The translations under genes were made by a program, and so were the position numbers. From the IMG/VR virus record IMGVR_UViG_3300033143_007604, positions 1-46,797 of that record: a stretch of DNA of 46,797 bases; one strand, written 5' to 3'. The stretch comes from a virus. The notes under the pieces were generated by a model. It saw only the letters and a program-made list of their open reading frames with translations, was not told where the DNA came from and ran no database searches. Of the stretch, positions 46,739 to 46,797 are shown piece after piece; position 1 is the stretch's first letter, and each line of letters begins with the position of its first letter.

Positions 46739-46797
46739 TTTATTTATTTCTACCCCTATTTCACCTTCATTATATAAAAATCCACACTCCATTTAAA

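Overview
The window is one essentially complete genome of a tailed double-stranded DNA phage, about 46.7 kb and AT-rich. Positions 1-114 are repeated exactly at 46684-46797, so the sequence is a closed circle written out with a 114-bp overlap. Every convincing gene lies on the minus strand and genes are tightly packed with many ATGA-type overlaps. There is no integrase, repressor or tRNA gene, so a virulent lifestyle is likely. The host cannot be named. Strong Shine-Dalgarno sites, a spanin-like lipoprotein, proline-threonine tails and a dockerin-like repeat point loosely to a Gram-negative host, perhaps one rich in secreted PT-linker and dockerin proteins.

Reading the minus strand from the right edge, the order is as follows. 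(1) Nucleic-acid and nucleotide module, 46.8-35.4 kb: adenine methyltransferase, Holliday-junction-type nuclease, a sigma-like/deoxyribosyltransferase-like fusion, a family A DNA polymerase fused to a uracil-DNA glycosylase domain, small genes, an SSB, a PurZ-like adenylosuccinate synthetase, an adenylate-kinase-like kinase, dUTPase, DnaB-type helicase and primase. (2) A 548-bp non-coding control region, 35.7-36.2 kb. (3) Small genes, 35.7-30.5 kb, including an ECF-like sigma factor, a DUF932 protein and a HAD phosphatase. (4) Packaging and head genes, 30.3-21.6 kb, in lambda-like order: small and large terminase, portal, minor head protein with an ADP-ribosyltransferase tail, protease with nested scaffold, decoration protein, E-type capsid. 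(5) Connector and tail genes, 21.5-11.1 kb, ending in a spanin candidate. (6) An 11-gene operon, 11.0-3.6 kb, most of it glycosyltransferases and glycan-tailoring enzymes. (7) A recombination module, 3.2-0.1 kb: MazG-like enzyme, RecA-like recombinase, Cas4/RecB-like nuclease.

Three systems stand out. First, two glycosyltransferases with DAH and WG..E..LK.W motifs of the polypeptide GalNAc-transferase type sit in the operon directly downstream of structural genes, four of which encode mucin-like proline-threonine repeats. This suggests phage-encoded O-glycosylation of the virion. Second, a PurA homologue whose catalytic Asp is Ser (the PurZ hallmark), with a family A polymerase, an NMP kinase and a MazG-like enzyme, suggests DNA containing 2-aminoadenine. 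Third, four intergenic copies of a 33-bp element, TGAAAG-N17-CGTTATG, resemble ECF sigma promoters and sit ahead of separate modules, which suggests a regulon read by the phage's own sigma factor.

Other notable structures are a 50-bp dispersed repeat in three gaps, a structured high-GC leader at 3.2-3.4 kb, stem-loops at module boundaries, a perfect 22-bp palindrome beside a sigma54-type promoter match, and a methyltransferase cassette flanked by 39-bp repeats carrying the end of the neighbouring gene.
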